From NCBI GenBank assembly GCA_024279095.1, contig JAJRRY010000069.1, positions 1 through 34,721 of the forward strand: a stretch of DNA of 34,721 nucleotides. Direction: 5' to 3'. Under the pieces are notes generated by a model that saw only the letters and a program-made list of their open reading frames with translations, ran no database searches and was not told the origin of the DNA. Positions 25,920-34,721 of the stretch are shown one piece after another. The stretch's first letter is position 1, and the number at the start of each line of letters is the position of its first letter. Both the position numbers and the translations under genes were made by a program. This stretch comes from Alphaproteobacteria bacterium. GTDB lineage: Bacteria; Pseudomonadota; Alphaproteobacteria; Rhizobiales; Aestuariivirgaceae.

Positions 25920-26807
25920 TCATTTTCCGTCCGCGGGACCCAGAACGCGACCGGCCACGGCGTCCAGCTTGCGCAGAAGGGTCGGATCGCGTGCCTCCGG
26001 AGCAGTGATAATGGCGTGTTCCAGCGCCGTGTCAGAGCCGGCCGGGCAGCTCTCGAATTCGCGCGGAAAATCCTTCAGCAGTCGCCGGACCAGTCGGGCG
26101 GCATTCTCCGAGTTTTCTTTCATCACCTGCAGGATGGCCGTGATATCCACCTCACCGTGGTGGGGATGCCAGGAATCGTAGTCGGTGACCATGGCCACAG
26201 TGGCATACTTGATTTCCGCCTCGCGAGCCAGCCTGGCTTCGGGCATGTTCGTCATCCCGATCACGTCACAGCCCCATGCGCGGTACATGTTGGATTCCGC
26301 AAGCGTGGAGAACTGCGGCCCTTCCATCGCCAGATAGATTCCGCCCCTGTGATGCTTCAGGCCTTCCGCACGGCAGGCTTCCTCGAGCCGGTCAACGAGT
26401 GCCGGAGACACGGGGTGGGCCATGGAGACATGGGCAACGCAGCCCTTGCCGAAGAAACTGCGGGGGCGGGCGGAGGTACGATCGATGAACTGGTCCACCA
26501 GCACGAAGGTCCCCGGAGAGAGGTTTTCGCGAAACGACCCGCAGGCGGAAAGGGAAACCAGATCGGTTACGCCAAGGCGCTTGAAGCCGTCGATATTGGC
26601 TCGATAGTTGATGTCCGAGGGTGACACCCGATGCCCTTTGCCATGGCGTGGCAGGAAGACGACGCGCAGACCATCGACTTCGCCGACGAGATAATCGTCG
26701 GACGGCTCTCCCCATGGAGAGTGGATACGCACCTGTTCCGCGCCTTCCAGCTCGATGCCGTAGAGGCCGGAACCTCCGATGATCCCCAGAACCGCCTTCT
26801 TTGCCAT
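25920..26807 (-). CDS. mtnP: S-methyl-5'-thioadenosine phosphorylase
   Basis: GIIGGSGLYGIELEG...FLPRHGKGHRVSPSDINYRANIDGFKRLGV...SACGSFRE...GGIYLAMEGPQFSTLAESNMYR...IGMTNMPEARLAREAEI. Confidence 0.95.
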   Translation of the reverse strand: MAKKAVLGIIGGSGLYGIELEGAEQVRIHSPWGEPSDDYLVGEVDGLRVVFLPRHGKGHRVSPSDINYRANIDGFKRLGVTDLVSLSACGSFRENLSPGTFVLVDQFIDRTSARPRSFFGKGCVAHVSMAHPVSPALVDRLEEACRAEGLKHHRGGIYLAMEGPQFSTLAESNMYRAWGCDVIGMTNMPEARLAREAEIKYATVAMVTDYDSWHPHHGEVDITAILQVMKENSENAARLVRRLLKDFPREFESCPAGSDTALEHAIITAPEARDPTLLRKLDAVAGRVLGPADGK

Positions 26808-26909
26808 CTCACGATCTCCAGGTTGTCCAATGAATGCCAGGCTTCTTGCGCCGCCCCATTGCCGACTGCGCCTCCGGTAGGCCGGTATATCAATGCTCCG
26901 GACATGAAG

Positions 26910-26939
26910 AAAGGCCCGGAAGCGGGTACCGGGCCTTTT
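26910..26939 (-). terminator. Terminator of the petABC operon
   Basis: AAAGGCCCGG-N9-(C)CGGGCCTTTT inverted repeat just past the cytochrome c1 stop. Confidence 0.82.
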
Positions 26940-26964
26940 ATGGTCTTGTGTGGCGATTGGCGCC

Positions 26965-27798
26965 TCAGTGTTCCACCCTGCTCCACAGCGACTTCTTCAC
27001 CATGAGCATGAGCAGCGCGAACACGCCGAGATACAGCAGCGTCATCAGACCGACGCGCTTGCGCTCCTCCATCTTGGGCATGGAAGCCCAGGCGAGGAAG
27101 GCCGCCACATCCGTGGCCTCCTGGATCAGGGTCGGCTTGGTGCCGTCCGCATACTCCACATCCTCGCCGGCCAGGGGCGGCGGCATGGCGATCCAGTGAC
27201 CGGGGAAATAGGGGTTGTAGTTCAGCCCTTCCTTTTCCTCACCATGAGGCGGATCCTCGTAGCCAGCGATCAGGGAGCGCACGTATTCCGCACCACCATT
27301 GCCCTTGAAGAGCTTGATGAAGGGCGAAATGTACCAAGGATAGTACCATCCCTCGCGCGCCTTCACGATCAGAGACAGATCCGGCGGCAGGGCATTGTTG
27401 TTGGCCGCCTTGGCCGCCTGCTCGTTCGGATAGGGCGCCGGAATGGCATCGGAAAGACGGCCCGGACGGGTGATCGGCTCGCCCTCGTCGTTGACCTCGC
27501 CGGAAATCTCGTATTCCGCCGCAATCTTCTTGACCGCCTCCACCGGCAGTTCCGGTCCACCCGGCTCGGTAAGATTGCGGAACCGGATGTACTTCAGCGA
27601 ATGGCAATTGGAGCAGACCTCCTTGAAGACCTGCCAGCCGCGCTGCAGCTGGGCCCGGTCGAACTTGCCGAAAGGACCCTCGAAGCTGAAGTCGTAGTCC
27701 TCGGCGTTCTTCTGTCCGCCGCCGGAGGCATGGGCCGGCGCCGCGAAAAGTGCTACGGCCAGGCCCAGGGCGGTGAACATCTTGGTGATCGTTTTCAT
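26965..27798 (-). CDS. petC: Cytochrome c1 of the bc1 complex
   Basis: Signal peptide MKTITKMFTALGLAVALFAAPAHA, heme motif CSNCHSLKYIRFRNL, C-terminal anchor; follows cytochrome b. Confidence 0.95.
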   Translation of the reverse strand: MKTITKMFTALGLAVALFAAPAHASGGGQKNAEDYDFSFEGPFGKFDRAQLQRGWQVFKEVCSNCHSLKYIRFRNLTEPGGPELPVEAVKKIAAEYEISGEVNDEGEPITRPGRLSDAIPAPYPNEQAAKAANNNALPPDLSLIVKAREGWYYPWYISPFIKLFKGNGGAEYVRSLIAGYEDPPHGEEKEGLNYNPYFPGHWIAMPPPLAGEDVEYADGTKPTLIQEATDVAAFLAWASMPKMEERKRVGLMTLLYLGVFALLMLMVKKSLWSRVEH

Positions 27799-27835
27799 GA
27801 TCGCAGTTCCTCTGTGTTCTTGTCCTTCAGGACCC

Positions 27836-29065
27836 TCAGGCCTTGGCCTTGCCGAGAACGGCTTCGGAAATCGAGGCCGGGATCGGCTTCGGTTTCTCGA
27901 TGAAACCGAGCAGCGGCAGAATGACCAGGAAGTGGATGAAGTACCAAGCCGTCGCCAGGCGGGCCACCAGCAGCCAAGCCCCCTGGGCGGGCTGGGCACC
28001 GGCAATACCGAGTACCAGGCATACGATCACCAGCAGCCAGAAGAACTGACGGGCCAGCGGACGGTACTTCAGCGACTTCACCTTGGAAGTATCCAGCCAC
28101 GGCAGGAAGAACAGGATGATCAGTGAGCTGAACATCACGATGACGCCACCCAGCTTGTCGGGAATTGCGCGCAGCATGGCGTAGAACGGCAGGAAGTACC
28201 ACTCGGGCACGATGTGCGCGGGCGTCGACAGCGGATTTGCCGGGGCGAAGTTGATGGAGTGGCCGAGATACCAGGGCGAATAGAACACGAAGGCCGCGTA
28301 GACCATCAGGAACACCAGGATCGCAAACAGATCCTTCATGGTGTAGTAGGGATGGAAGGGCAGCGTGTCCTGCTCGCTCTTCACCTCGATGCCGTCGGGG
28401 TTGTTGTTGCCCGTGACGTGCAGCGCCCAGACGTGCAGGAATACCAGAGCGGCAAGCACGAACGGCAGCAGGTAGTGCAGCGAGAAGAAACGCTGCAGCG
28501 TCGGATTGGCCACCGAGAAGCCACCCCACAGCCACTGCACGATCTGGTCGCCGACAACGGGGATGGCGGAGAAGAGGTTGGTGATCACCACTGCGCCCCA
28601 GTAGCTCATCTGGCCCCACGGAAGCACGTAGCCCATGAAGGCGGTAGCCATCATGGCGATGAAGATGATCACGCCGATCATCCACAGGATCTCGCGGGGC
28701 GCCTTGTAGGAGCCATAGTAGAGGCCGCGGAAGATGTGGATATACACGGCGATGAAGAAGAAGGAGGCGCCGTTGGCGTGCATCCAGCGCAGCAGCCAGC
28801 CCCAGTTCACGTCACGCATGATGTGCTCGACGGAATCAAAGGCCATGGAGGTGTGCGGCGTGAAATGCATCACCAGCACGATGCCGGTCAGAATCTGGAT
28901 GACCAGCATCGTGGCGAGGATTCCGCCGAAGGTCCACCAGTAGTTCAGGTTGCGCGGGGTGGGAAAATCGACCAGCTGGCCGCGCACGACCGAAAGGATC
29001 GGCAGGCGCTCGTCCACCCAGCGCGCTATCGGGTTCTTGAATTCATACGTGGAATGACCGCTCAT
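27836..29065 (-). CDS. petB: Cytochrome b of the bc1 complex
   Basis: [32 protein letters not shown]...[33 protein letters not shown]...[21 protein letters not shown]...[16 protein letters not shown]. Confidence 0.97.
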   Translation of the reverse strand: MSGHSTYEFKNPIARWVDERLPILSVVRGQLVDFPTPRNLNYWWTFGGILATMLVIQILTGIVLVMHFTPHTSMAFDSVEHIMRDVNWGWLLRWMHANGASFFFIAVYIHIFRGLYYGSYKAPREILWMIGVIIFIAMMATAFMGYVLPWGQMSYWGAVVITNLFSAIPVVGDQIVQWLWGGFSVANPTLQRFFSLHYLLPFVLAALVFLHVWALHVTGNNNPDGIEVKSEQDTLPFHPYYTMKDLFAILVFLMVYAAFVFYSPWYLGHSINFAPANPLSTPAHIVPEWYFLPFYAMLRAIPDKLGGVIVMFSSLIILFFLPWLDTSKVKSLKYRPLARQFFWLLVIVCLVLGIAGAQPAQGAWLLVARLATAWYFIHFLVILPLLGFIEKPKPIPASISEAVLGKAKA

Positions 29066-29081
29066 GAGTACAACTCTCCCC

Positions 29082-29657
29082 TCAGCCGATCACGATTACC
29101 GTGTCGGAAGTGTATTTGTAGGGCGGAATGTCGAGATTGCGCGGCGCGGGTCCCTTGCGGATACGGCCGGCGGAATCGTAGTGCGAGCCGTGGCAGGGGC
29201 AGAACCAGCCGTCGTAGTCGCCCTGCTCGCCCAGAGGCACGCAGCCCAGGTGCGTGCAGATGCCGATCTGGACGAGGTATTTCTCGTTGACCTTGCCGTT
29301 GGCATCCTTGACGCGGTTCTCGTCGGTGGCCTCGGCATCCGGCGGCAGGTTGAGATTGCGCGCGATCGGATCCTTCAGTTCGGCCAGGGGGGTCTTCTTC
29401 GCCTCTTCGATCTCCTTCGGGGTGCGATGGCGGATGAAGACGGGCTTGCCGCGCCACTTGATGGTGACGCCCTGCCCCTCCTCCAGGGGCGCCAGATCGA
29501 ATTCCGTGGACGCCAGGGCCAGCACGGACGCATCAGGGTTCATCTGGTCGATGAAGGGCCAGATGGCCAGCGCGGTACCGACGGCACCGACCGCACCGGT
29601 GGCGATGTAGAGAAAATCACGCCGGGAAACATCAGCGTTTTCGACTTTGGTGGTCAT
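29082..29657 (-). CDS. petA: Ubiquinol-cytochrome c reductase Rieske iron-sulfur subunit
   Basis: Tat-like [26 protein letters not shown] ... CPCHGSHYD Rieske cluster ligands. Confidence 0.97.
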   Translation of the reverse strand: MTTKVENADVSRRDFLYIATGAVGAVGTALAIWPFIDQMNPDASVLALASTEFDLAPLEEGQGVTIKWRGKPVFIRHRTPKEIEEAKKTPLAELKDPIARNLNLPPDAEATDENRVKDANGKVNEKYLVQIGICTHLGCVPLGEQGDYDGWFCPCHGSHYDSAGRIRKGPAPRNLDIPPYKYTSDTVIVIG

Positions 29658-29799
29658 TGTTCCAGATCCCTTGCTTTGTACCCTGCCGGTCTGTCTACCG
29701 TTCCCCCGAACGCAGGCAGCCACGCGACTGCATAGCCGGCATGGTTGGCGGAGTTTTGGCACCGAGCAACATCAATGTCCAGTCTTGAAGTGTCGCACT

Positions 29800-29813
29800 T
29801 TGATGCAAATCAG
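29800..29813. promoter_or_regulatory. FNR/FixK-type box upstream of petABC
   Basis: TTGATGCAAATCAG, 9 of 10 match to TTGAT-N4-ATCAA. Confidence 0.6.
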
Positions 29814-29890
29814 TAACGAGACACGAATTTCGGTGCGCGGGAGAGGCTTTTCGACGCAGGGGGAGGCGGCAGAAGCAGGAAACCCGGGAA

Positions 29891-30517
29891 TCACCTTGCC
29901 GCATGCCGACGGGAACGGCGGTCCAGTCCGAGGGCGGAGCGCAGGAAAGGATGCTGCAGGGCCGCCTTCCGCTCCTTCAGGTCGAATGCGTCGTGCAGAC
30001 GGTCACAGGAGCGCATGGCCCGCCTCCAGGCCGCACGGGCTTTGCGATCCAGCTCGGCACAGGAGGTGGCCTTCAGATGCCGGATGCGTCGCTCGGCTTT
30101 ACGCGCACACCCTGTCCAGATGGTGATGTGGCGGTTCTCGTGGCGCGCGAGATGACGCAAGAAGGCCCGCCAGCGCTGCTTCATGCCTTTCGGAAAGTGG
30201 CGCTCGTTGAGGGCGCGCGGAAGAAGGATGGTGTAACGGAGGGTCAGGGTCTGGCGCCGCACGCGGCAACCTTTCGGTGTCTTCCGGAAAAGCGTCGAGA
30301 GGGAAGATTTCATGCGGGTACGCGCAAAGGACCGGCGGCCGCCCACGAGCGGCCCCCGTGCTCGGAGCTCTGCCAGCAGCCCGGCCTCCGTCATGGCATG
30401 GAGGGGAAAGGTTGCGCGCTGCACGCTGACCACGGGTGCGGCCCGTGCATGAAGCGTCGGCTGCAGCAATGCAAGCAGCCCGACCAGCAGAAGGATCGCT
30501 CCCGTCCTGTGCAACAT
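29891..30517 (-). CDS. DUF922-like predicted Zn-dependent protease with signal peptide
   Basis: Hydrophobic N-terminus MLHRTGAILLLVGLLALLQPTLHARA; HEXXH motif in FLRHLARHENRHITIW; LTLRYTILLPRA. Confidence 0.7.
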   Translation of the reverse strand: MLHRTGAILLLVGLLALLQPTLHARAAPVVSVQRATFPLHAMTEAGLLAELRARGPLVGGRRSFARTRMKSSLSTLFRKTPKGCRVRRQTLTLRYTILLPRALNERHFPKGMKQRWRAFLRHLARHENRHITIWTGCARKAERRIRHLKATSCAELDRKARAAWRRAMRSCDRLHDAFDLKERKAALQHPFLRSALGLDRRSRRHAAR

Positions 30518-30646
30518 GACACTGCCCCCGTTCCTTTTTGCCTTCCGGCAGTCTATGCCGAAGGACATCGCATGGGCTATCCTGACATATCGAAGATGAA
30601 TATCGGGTTTCACGCATTGTGAAACCTTTCCGGATCGGGTGGGAAC

Positions 30647-30907
30647 ATGAATGGGAAGGTGCGACAGTCGGAGAGGCGCACGGGCGTCGTCAAGTTCTTC
30701 AACCTGACCCGTGGCTACGGTTTCATCCGGCCGGACGGTGAGGGGCCGGACGTGTTCGTCCACATCACGGCGGTCAACCGGGCCGGCATGGCGGCGCTGG
30801 AGACCGGCATGCGCCTGAGTTTCGTTCTGGAACCGGCACCCGGCGGGCGCGGTGTGCAGGCCGCAGAACTGCAGCTACTGGACGGAACGGGGACGGAGCC
30901 TCGCTGA
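30647..30907 (+). CDS. Cold-shock (CSD) family protein
   Basis: RTGVVKFFNLTRGYGFIRPDGEGPDVFVHITAVNRAGMAALETGMRLSFVLE with RNP1 (GYGFI) and RNP2 (VFVHI) motifs. Confidence 0.93.
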   Translation: MNGKVRQSERRTGVVKFFNLTRGYGFIRPDGEGPDVFVHITAVNRAGMAALETGMRLSFVLEPAPGGRGVQAAELQLLDGTGTEPR

Positions 30908-30932
30908 CGCCGCACCCTGTTTCTGCCACAAG

Positions 30933-32243
30933 TCAGTCCAGCTCCCGCAACACCCCCGCAAGCATGTCGAACAGGTGTGCAATCTCCGCCTCCGAAATGA
31001 TCAGCGGCGGCGACAGGGCGATGATGTCACCCGTCGTGCGGATCAGCAGCCCCTTCTCCCAGGCCTTCAGGAAGGCGGAGAAGGCCCGCTTCGTCGGCTG
31101 TCCCTCCATCGGCTCCAGCTCGATGGCACCGACCAGTCCGAAATTGCGGATATCGATCACGTGTGGCAGCCCCTTCAGGGCATGGATGGCGTCTTCCCAG
31201 ACCTCCTCAAGCTCACGGGCGCGGGTCAGCAGGCCCTCCTCCTCGTAGACGTCCAGCGTTGCCAGACCGGCGGCACAGGCCAACGGATGGCCGGAGTAGG
31301 TATAGCCGTGGAACAGCTCGATCATGTGCTCGGGGCCCGTCATGAAGGCGTCATGGATTTCCGCCTTCACGCCCACCGCCCCCATGGGCACCGCGCCATT
31401 GGTCAGCCCCTTCGCCATGGTGACCATGTCGGGAATCACCCCCAGCCTCTGGGCGGCGAATGGCGCCCCGAGACGGCCGAACCCGGTGATCACCTCGTCG
31501 AAGATCAGCAGAATTCCGTAACGATCGCAGATCTCCCGCAGCCTTTGCAGGTAGCCTTTCGGCGGCAGGAGCACACCGGCGGATCCGGCCATGGGCTCCA
31601 CGATCACCGCGGCAATGGTCGAGGGATCGTGCAACATCACGATGCGCTCCAGATCGTCCGCCAGCTCGGCCCCGTGCTCGGGCAGCCCGCGCGAGAAGGC
31701 GTTGCGGTCCAGATCGTGTGTATGGCGCAGGTGATCGACTCCGGTGAGCAGCGGGCCGAAGGACTTGCGGTTCGGTCCGATTCCGCCCACGGAGATACCG
31801 CCGTAATTGACGCCGTGATAGCCCTTCTCGCGGCCGATCAGGCGGTAGCGGCCGGCTTCGCCGCGCGCCCTGTGCCAGGCAACGGCAATCTTCAGGGCGG
31901 TTTCCACCGCTTCCGATCCGGAATTGGTGAAGAACACGTTCGAGAATCCTTCGGGCAGGAGGCCGGCCACGCGCGTGGCCAGTTCGAAAGCCTTGGGATG
32001 TCCCATCTGGAAAGGGGGCGCATAATCCATCTCTCCGGCCTGCTGTCGGATCGCCTCGGTGATGCGCTCGCGCCCGTGGCCGGCGTTCACGCACCACAGG
32101 CCGGAGGTGCCGTCGAGAATGTTCCGGCCGTCGGCGGAGCGATAATGCATGCCTTTCGCGCCCGTGAGCAGCCGCGGTGCGGACTTGAACTGGCGATTGG
32201 CGGTGAAGGGCATCCAGAATGCGCGCAGATCGTTGGGGATCAT
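30933..32243 (-). CDS. Class-III PLP aminotransferase (omega-amino acid:pyruvate / beta-alanine type)
   Basis: MIPNDLRAFWMPFTANRQFKSAPRLL...FFTNSGSEAVETALKIA...LLIFDEVITGFGRLGAPFAAQRLGVIPDMVTMAKGLTNGAVPMGAV. Confidence 0.93.
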   Translation of the reverse strand: MIPNDLRAFWMPFTANRQFKSAPRLLTGAKGMHYRSADGRNILDGTSGLWCVNAGHGRERITEAIRQQAGEMDYAPPFQMGHPKAFELATRVAGLLPEGFSNVFFTNSGSEAVETALKIAVAWHRARGEAGRYRLIGREKGYHGVNYGGISVGGIGPNRKSFGPLLTGVDHLRHTHDLDRNAFSRGLPEHGAELADDLERIVMLHDPSTIAAVIVEPMAGSAGVLLPPKGYLQRLREICDRYGILLIFDEVITGFGRLGAPFAAQRLGVIPDMVTMAKGLTNGAVPMGAVGVKAEIHDAFMTGPEHMIELFHGYTYSGHPLACAAGLATLDVYEEEGLLTRARELEEVWEDAIHALKGLPHVIDIRNFGLVGAIELEPMEGQPTKRAFSAFLKAWEKGLLIRTTGDIIALSPPLIISEAEIAHLFDMLAGVLRELD

Positions 32244-32373
32244 GGTCTTCTCCCTCCCTTTGTTTCCGGAGCATGACAAAGGCGGCGGGTCGGGCGTAAG
32301 GGCCAGAGACGGTCATTTTCCCTTGCCAGAAAAGCGTGCTAGGAAACGCCGGGACTACAAGGAGGGGCACGAG

Positions 32374-33474
32374 ATGACGCTTACCCGGCTGGCCACCGAA
32401 TTCCTGACCCGGGCACTACCGCCCGAGCTTTCGCACGAGCTGGCTCTGACGGCGCTGGAGCATGGCCTGTTTCCCCGTATCGAGTCGGTGGATGATCCTG
32501 TTCTGCAGGTTTCCGCCATGGGCCTGGACTTTCCCAACCCGCTGGGCATGGCAGCCGGTTTCGACAAGGACGCCCGGGCCTTTCCCGCCCTTCTGGCCAT
32601 GGGCTTCGGGCATGTGGAGGTGGGAACGGTGACTCCGCTGGCGCAGGCCGGAAATCCACGCCCCCGCCTCTTCCGCGTGCGGCGGGAAGGGGCGATCATC
32701 AACCGCATGGGTTTCAACAATGCCGGGCATGCGGCCGCATTTGCCCGAATCGCCCGCTGGCGGGATGCCGGGGGGCACGGCGTCCTGGGTGTCAATATCG
32801 GTGCCAACAAGGACAGTCTCGATCGTATCCGCGACTATGCGCTGGGAGCGCGCTGTTTCGCTCCGGTGGCAGACTATCTGACCGTCAACATCTCTTCGCC
32901 CAACACGCCGGGTCTGCGCAACCTGCAAGCCGCCGACGAGCTGGCGCGTCTTCTGGACGGCGTGCGCGAAGAGATCGAACGGTCGGGACATGCCACGCCG
33001 GTACTGGTCAAGATCGCACCGGATCTGGACGATCAGGAGCTGGAGGCCATTATCGAAACGGCCGTGGATCACGGGGCGGTCGGACTGGTGATCTCCAATA
33101 CCACGATCTCACGGCCGGCCTGCCTGAAACCACAGGATGTTCTGGAGCCGGGCGGTCTGTCCGGCCGCCCCCTGTTCTCGCTTTCCACCCGCATGCTGGC
33201 CCGGGCCCACGTGCTGGCTGGCGGGCGGCTGCTGCTGGTGGGGGCCGGCGGTGTGGATTCGGGCGAACATGCCTGGCAGAAGATCCGGGCCGGTGCCTCG
33301 CTGGTGCAGCTTTATACCGGCTTCATCTACGAGGGGCCGGAGATCGTGCCGGCCATCCTGCGCCATGTCGTGAAAAGACTGCGACAGAACGGTTTCGTCT
33401 CCGTTGACGAGGCGGTCGGTTCCGGCGCACAAGACTGGCTGATGGATCATCACACCACAGGGGAACGGACATGA
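32374..33474 (+). CDS. pyrD: Quinone-dependent dihydroorotate dehydrogenase
   Basis: NPLGMAAGFDKDARAFPALLAMGFGHVEVGTVTPLAQAGNPRPRLFRVRREGAIINRMGFNNAG...LTVNISSPNTPGLRNLQ...LVKIAPDL. Confidence 0.97.
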   Translation: MTLTRLATEFLTRALPPELSHELALTALEHGLFPRIESVDDPVLQVSAMGLDFPNPLGMAAGFDKDARAFPALLAMGFGHVEVGTVTPLAQAGNPRPRLFRVRREGAIINRMGFNNAGHAAAFARIARWRDAGGHGVLGVNIGANKDSLDRIRDYALGARCFAPVADYLTVNISSPNTPGLRNLQAADELARLLDGVREEIERSGHATPVLVKIAPDLDDQELEAIIETAVDHGAVGLVISNTTISRPACLKPQDVLEPGGLSGRPLFSLSTRMLARAHVLAGGRLLLVGAGGVDSGEHAWQKIRAGASLVQLYTGFIYEGPEIVPAILRHVVKRLRQNGFVSVDEAVGSGAQDWLMDHHTTGERT

Positions 33475-33821
33475 GCGTGAAAATCTATCACAATCCGCGC
33501 TGCTCCAAATCGCGGCAGACGTTGCAGCTTCTTCAGGAAAAGGGGATCGAACCGGAGGTGGTGAAGTATCTGGAGACGCCACCCACCGAGGAAGAACTGC
33601 GCGAGATCATCCGCATGCTGGGGCTGTCCTCGGCCCGCGATCTGATGCGGAAGAAGGAGAAGGAATACAAGGAGCTTGGCCTGGACGATCCAGCGAAGAC
33701 GGAAGATGAGCTGATCCGCGCCATGGTGGAACATCCGCGGCTCATCGAGCGTCCCATTGTCATCAGCGATGACAGGGCGGCTCTGGGCCGCCCGCCCGAG
33801 CAGGTGATCGACATCCTCTGA
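33471..33821 (+). CDS. arsC: ArsC-family (glutaredoxin-type) arsenate reductase
   Basis: MSVKIYHNPRCSKSRQTLQLLQEKGIEPEVVKYLETPPTEEELREII...RPIVI; ATGA overlap with pyrD. Confidence 0.92.
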   Translation: MSVKIYHNPRCSKSRQTLQLLQEKGIEPEVVKYLETPPTEEELREIIRMLGLSSARDLMRKKEKEYKELGLDDPAKTEDELIRAMVEHPRLIERPIVISDDRAALGRPPEQVIDIL

Positions 33822-34049
33822 GGCTTTGCAGGATCCGGGAACATCCCCTTGCAGCAGGCCGGGAACCGTCTGCCGCCCCGAACGGCACCTGTTCAAAGCC
33901 CCTCAAGGAGACCTGTCCGGCGCGGAGAAGGCCACTTCCACGGGGATCTCGCCTTCTCCAGCCCGACCGGTCTGTATTCTCCGTGCAATACCGGAAAGTT
34001 GGGCATTCCGGTATTCGCATAACGACCGCGCACACTTCGACGCACTGGC

Positions 34050-34721
34050 TCAGGCCGTCTGCATGATCGCCGCAGGCTCTCCCCGATAGACCAGAGCTTC
34101 GGCGATATGGGATCTTCCTACGGTCTCCGCACCTTCCAGGTCTGCCAGCGTGCGGGCAGTACGCAGGATCCTGTGAAAACCGCGCGCCGAGAGGCCGAGC
34201 GTCTCCGCGGCATCCGCCAGCAGTTTCATTCCCTCGCCATCAGGGCGGGCCACCTCCTCCAGAACGCGGGAAGGCACCTGCGCGTTCGTGTTGATGTTTT
34301 CCAAACCAAGCGCCGAATAGCGCGTCTTCTGGATTTCTCGCGCCTGCAAGACGCGTGTGGCAACTTCCGCAGAGCCCTCGGCGGGCGGCGGCAGAGCGAG
34401 GTCCAGTGCCGAGACGCGCGGCAGGGTGATGCGGATGTCGAACCGGTCCAGCAGTGGCCCGGAGATGCGCGACTGGTAATCCGCCGCGCAGCGCGTCCCC
34501 CTGCGACAAACGTGCCCGGGCTCGCCGGCATGGCCGCAACGGCACGGGTTCATTGCCGCCACAAGCTGAAACCGGGCCGGCCATGTGACATGATAACTGG
34601 CCCGTGCCACTGTGATCTCGCCCGTCTCCAGCGGCTGGCGCAGCACCTCAAGCGTGCGGGGCGAGAATTCGGGCAGCTCATCAAGGAAAAGCACGCCGTT
34701 GTGGGCCAGAGACATCTCCCC
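34050..34721 (-). CDS. comM: YifB/ComM family Mg chelatase-like AAA ATPase, truncated by the right edge
   Basis: GVLFLDELPEFSPRTLEVLRQPLETGEITVARASYHVTWPARFQLVAAMNPCRCGHAG...YQSRISGPLLDRFDIRI...LSARGFHRILRTARTLADLEG. Confidence 0.94.
   Translation of the reverse strand, partial: GEMSLAHNGVLFLDELPEFSPRTLEVLRQPLETGEITVARASYHVTWPARFQLVAAMNPCRCGHAGEPGHVCRRGTRCAADYQSRISGPLLDRFDIRITLPRVSALDLALPPPAEGSAEVATRVLQAREIQKTRYSALGLENINTNAQVPSRVLEEVARPDGEGMKLLADAAETLGLSARGFHRILRTARTLADLEGAETVGRSHIAEALVYRGEPAAIMQTA

Noticed and set aside
30852-32276. 474-aa + strand ORF
   Set aside because: Antisense to the class-III aminotransferase.
33471-33821. arsC-like gene as evidence of an arsenic-resistance island
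   Set aside because: A single ArsC-family gene overlapping pyrD with no arsB/acr3/arsR nearby; ArsC-fold proteins are common as isolated genes.
1-34721. CRISPR arrays, transposons, prophage, toxin-antitoxin or defence modules
   Set aside because: No regularly spaced direct repeats, transposase/integrase motifs or defence-family proteins were seen; the content is housekeeping and energy metabolism.

Overview
The window is a GC-rich chromosomal segment, probably from an alphaproteobacterium. This rests on the CcoNOQP-GHIS order, an FnrL-like regulator, a PodJ-like protein and separate Rieske, cyt b and cyt c1 genes. It looks like core and energy metabolism rather than a mobile or defence island. 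From left to right I read: feoAB (-, feoB truncated at the left edge); a MazG-like pyrophosphohydrolase (-); aprBA (+, APS reductase) followed by a YkgJ-type Cys-cluster protein; an orphan ORF; a metallophosphoesterase; the cbb3 oxidase locus ccoNOQP-ccoGHIS (-); hemerythrin (+); a tandem universal stress protein (-); a Crp/Fnr regulator with FNR-like N-terminal cysteines (-); a fused aminoglycoside-phosphotransferase-like/P-loop kinase (+); a MerR regulator (-); a large PodJ-like coiled-coil/TM/Sel1/peptidoglycan-binding protein (+); a small membrane protein; apaG; mtnP (-); the bc1 complex (petABC, -); a DUF922-like Zn protease (-); a cold-shock protein; an omega-aminotransferase (-); pyrD; arsC-like; and a truncated comM/yifB (-). 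The most interesting signal I found is regulatory. TTGAT/C-N4-A/GTCAA-type (FNR/FixK/Anr) boxes precede feoAB, ccoN, ccoG, hemerythrin, usp, the APH/kinase gene and petABC, which suggests a local micro-oxic regulon that includes an uncharacterised kinase. I saw no CRISPR arrays, transposases, rRNA or tRNA. All homology calls are by eye from the protein sequences.
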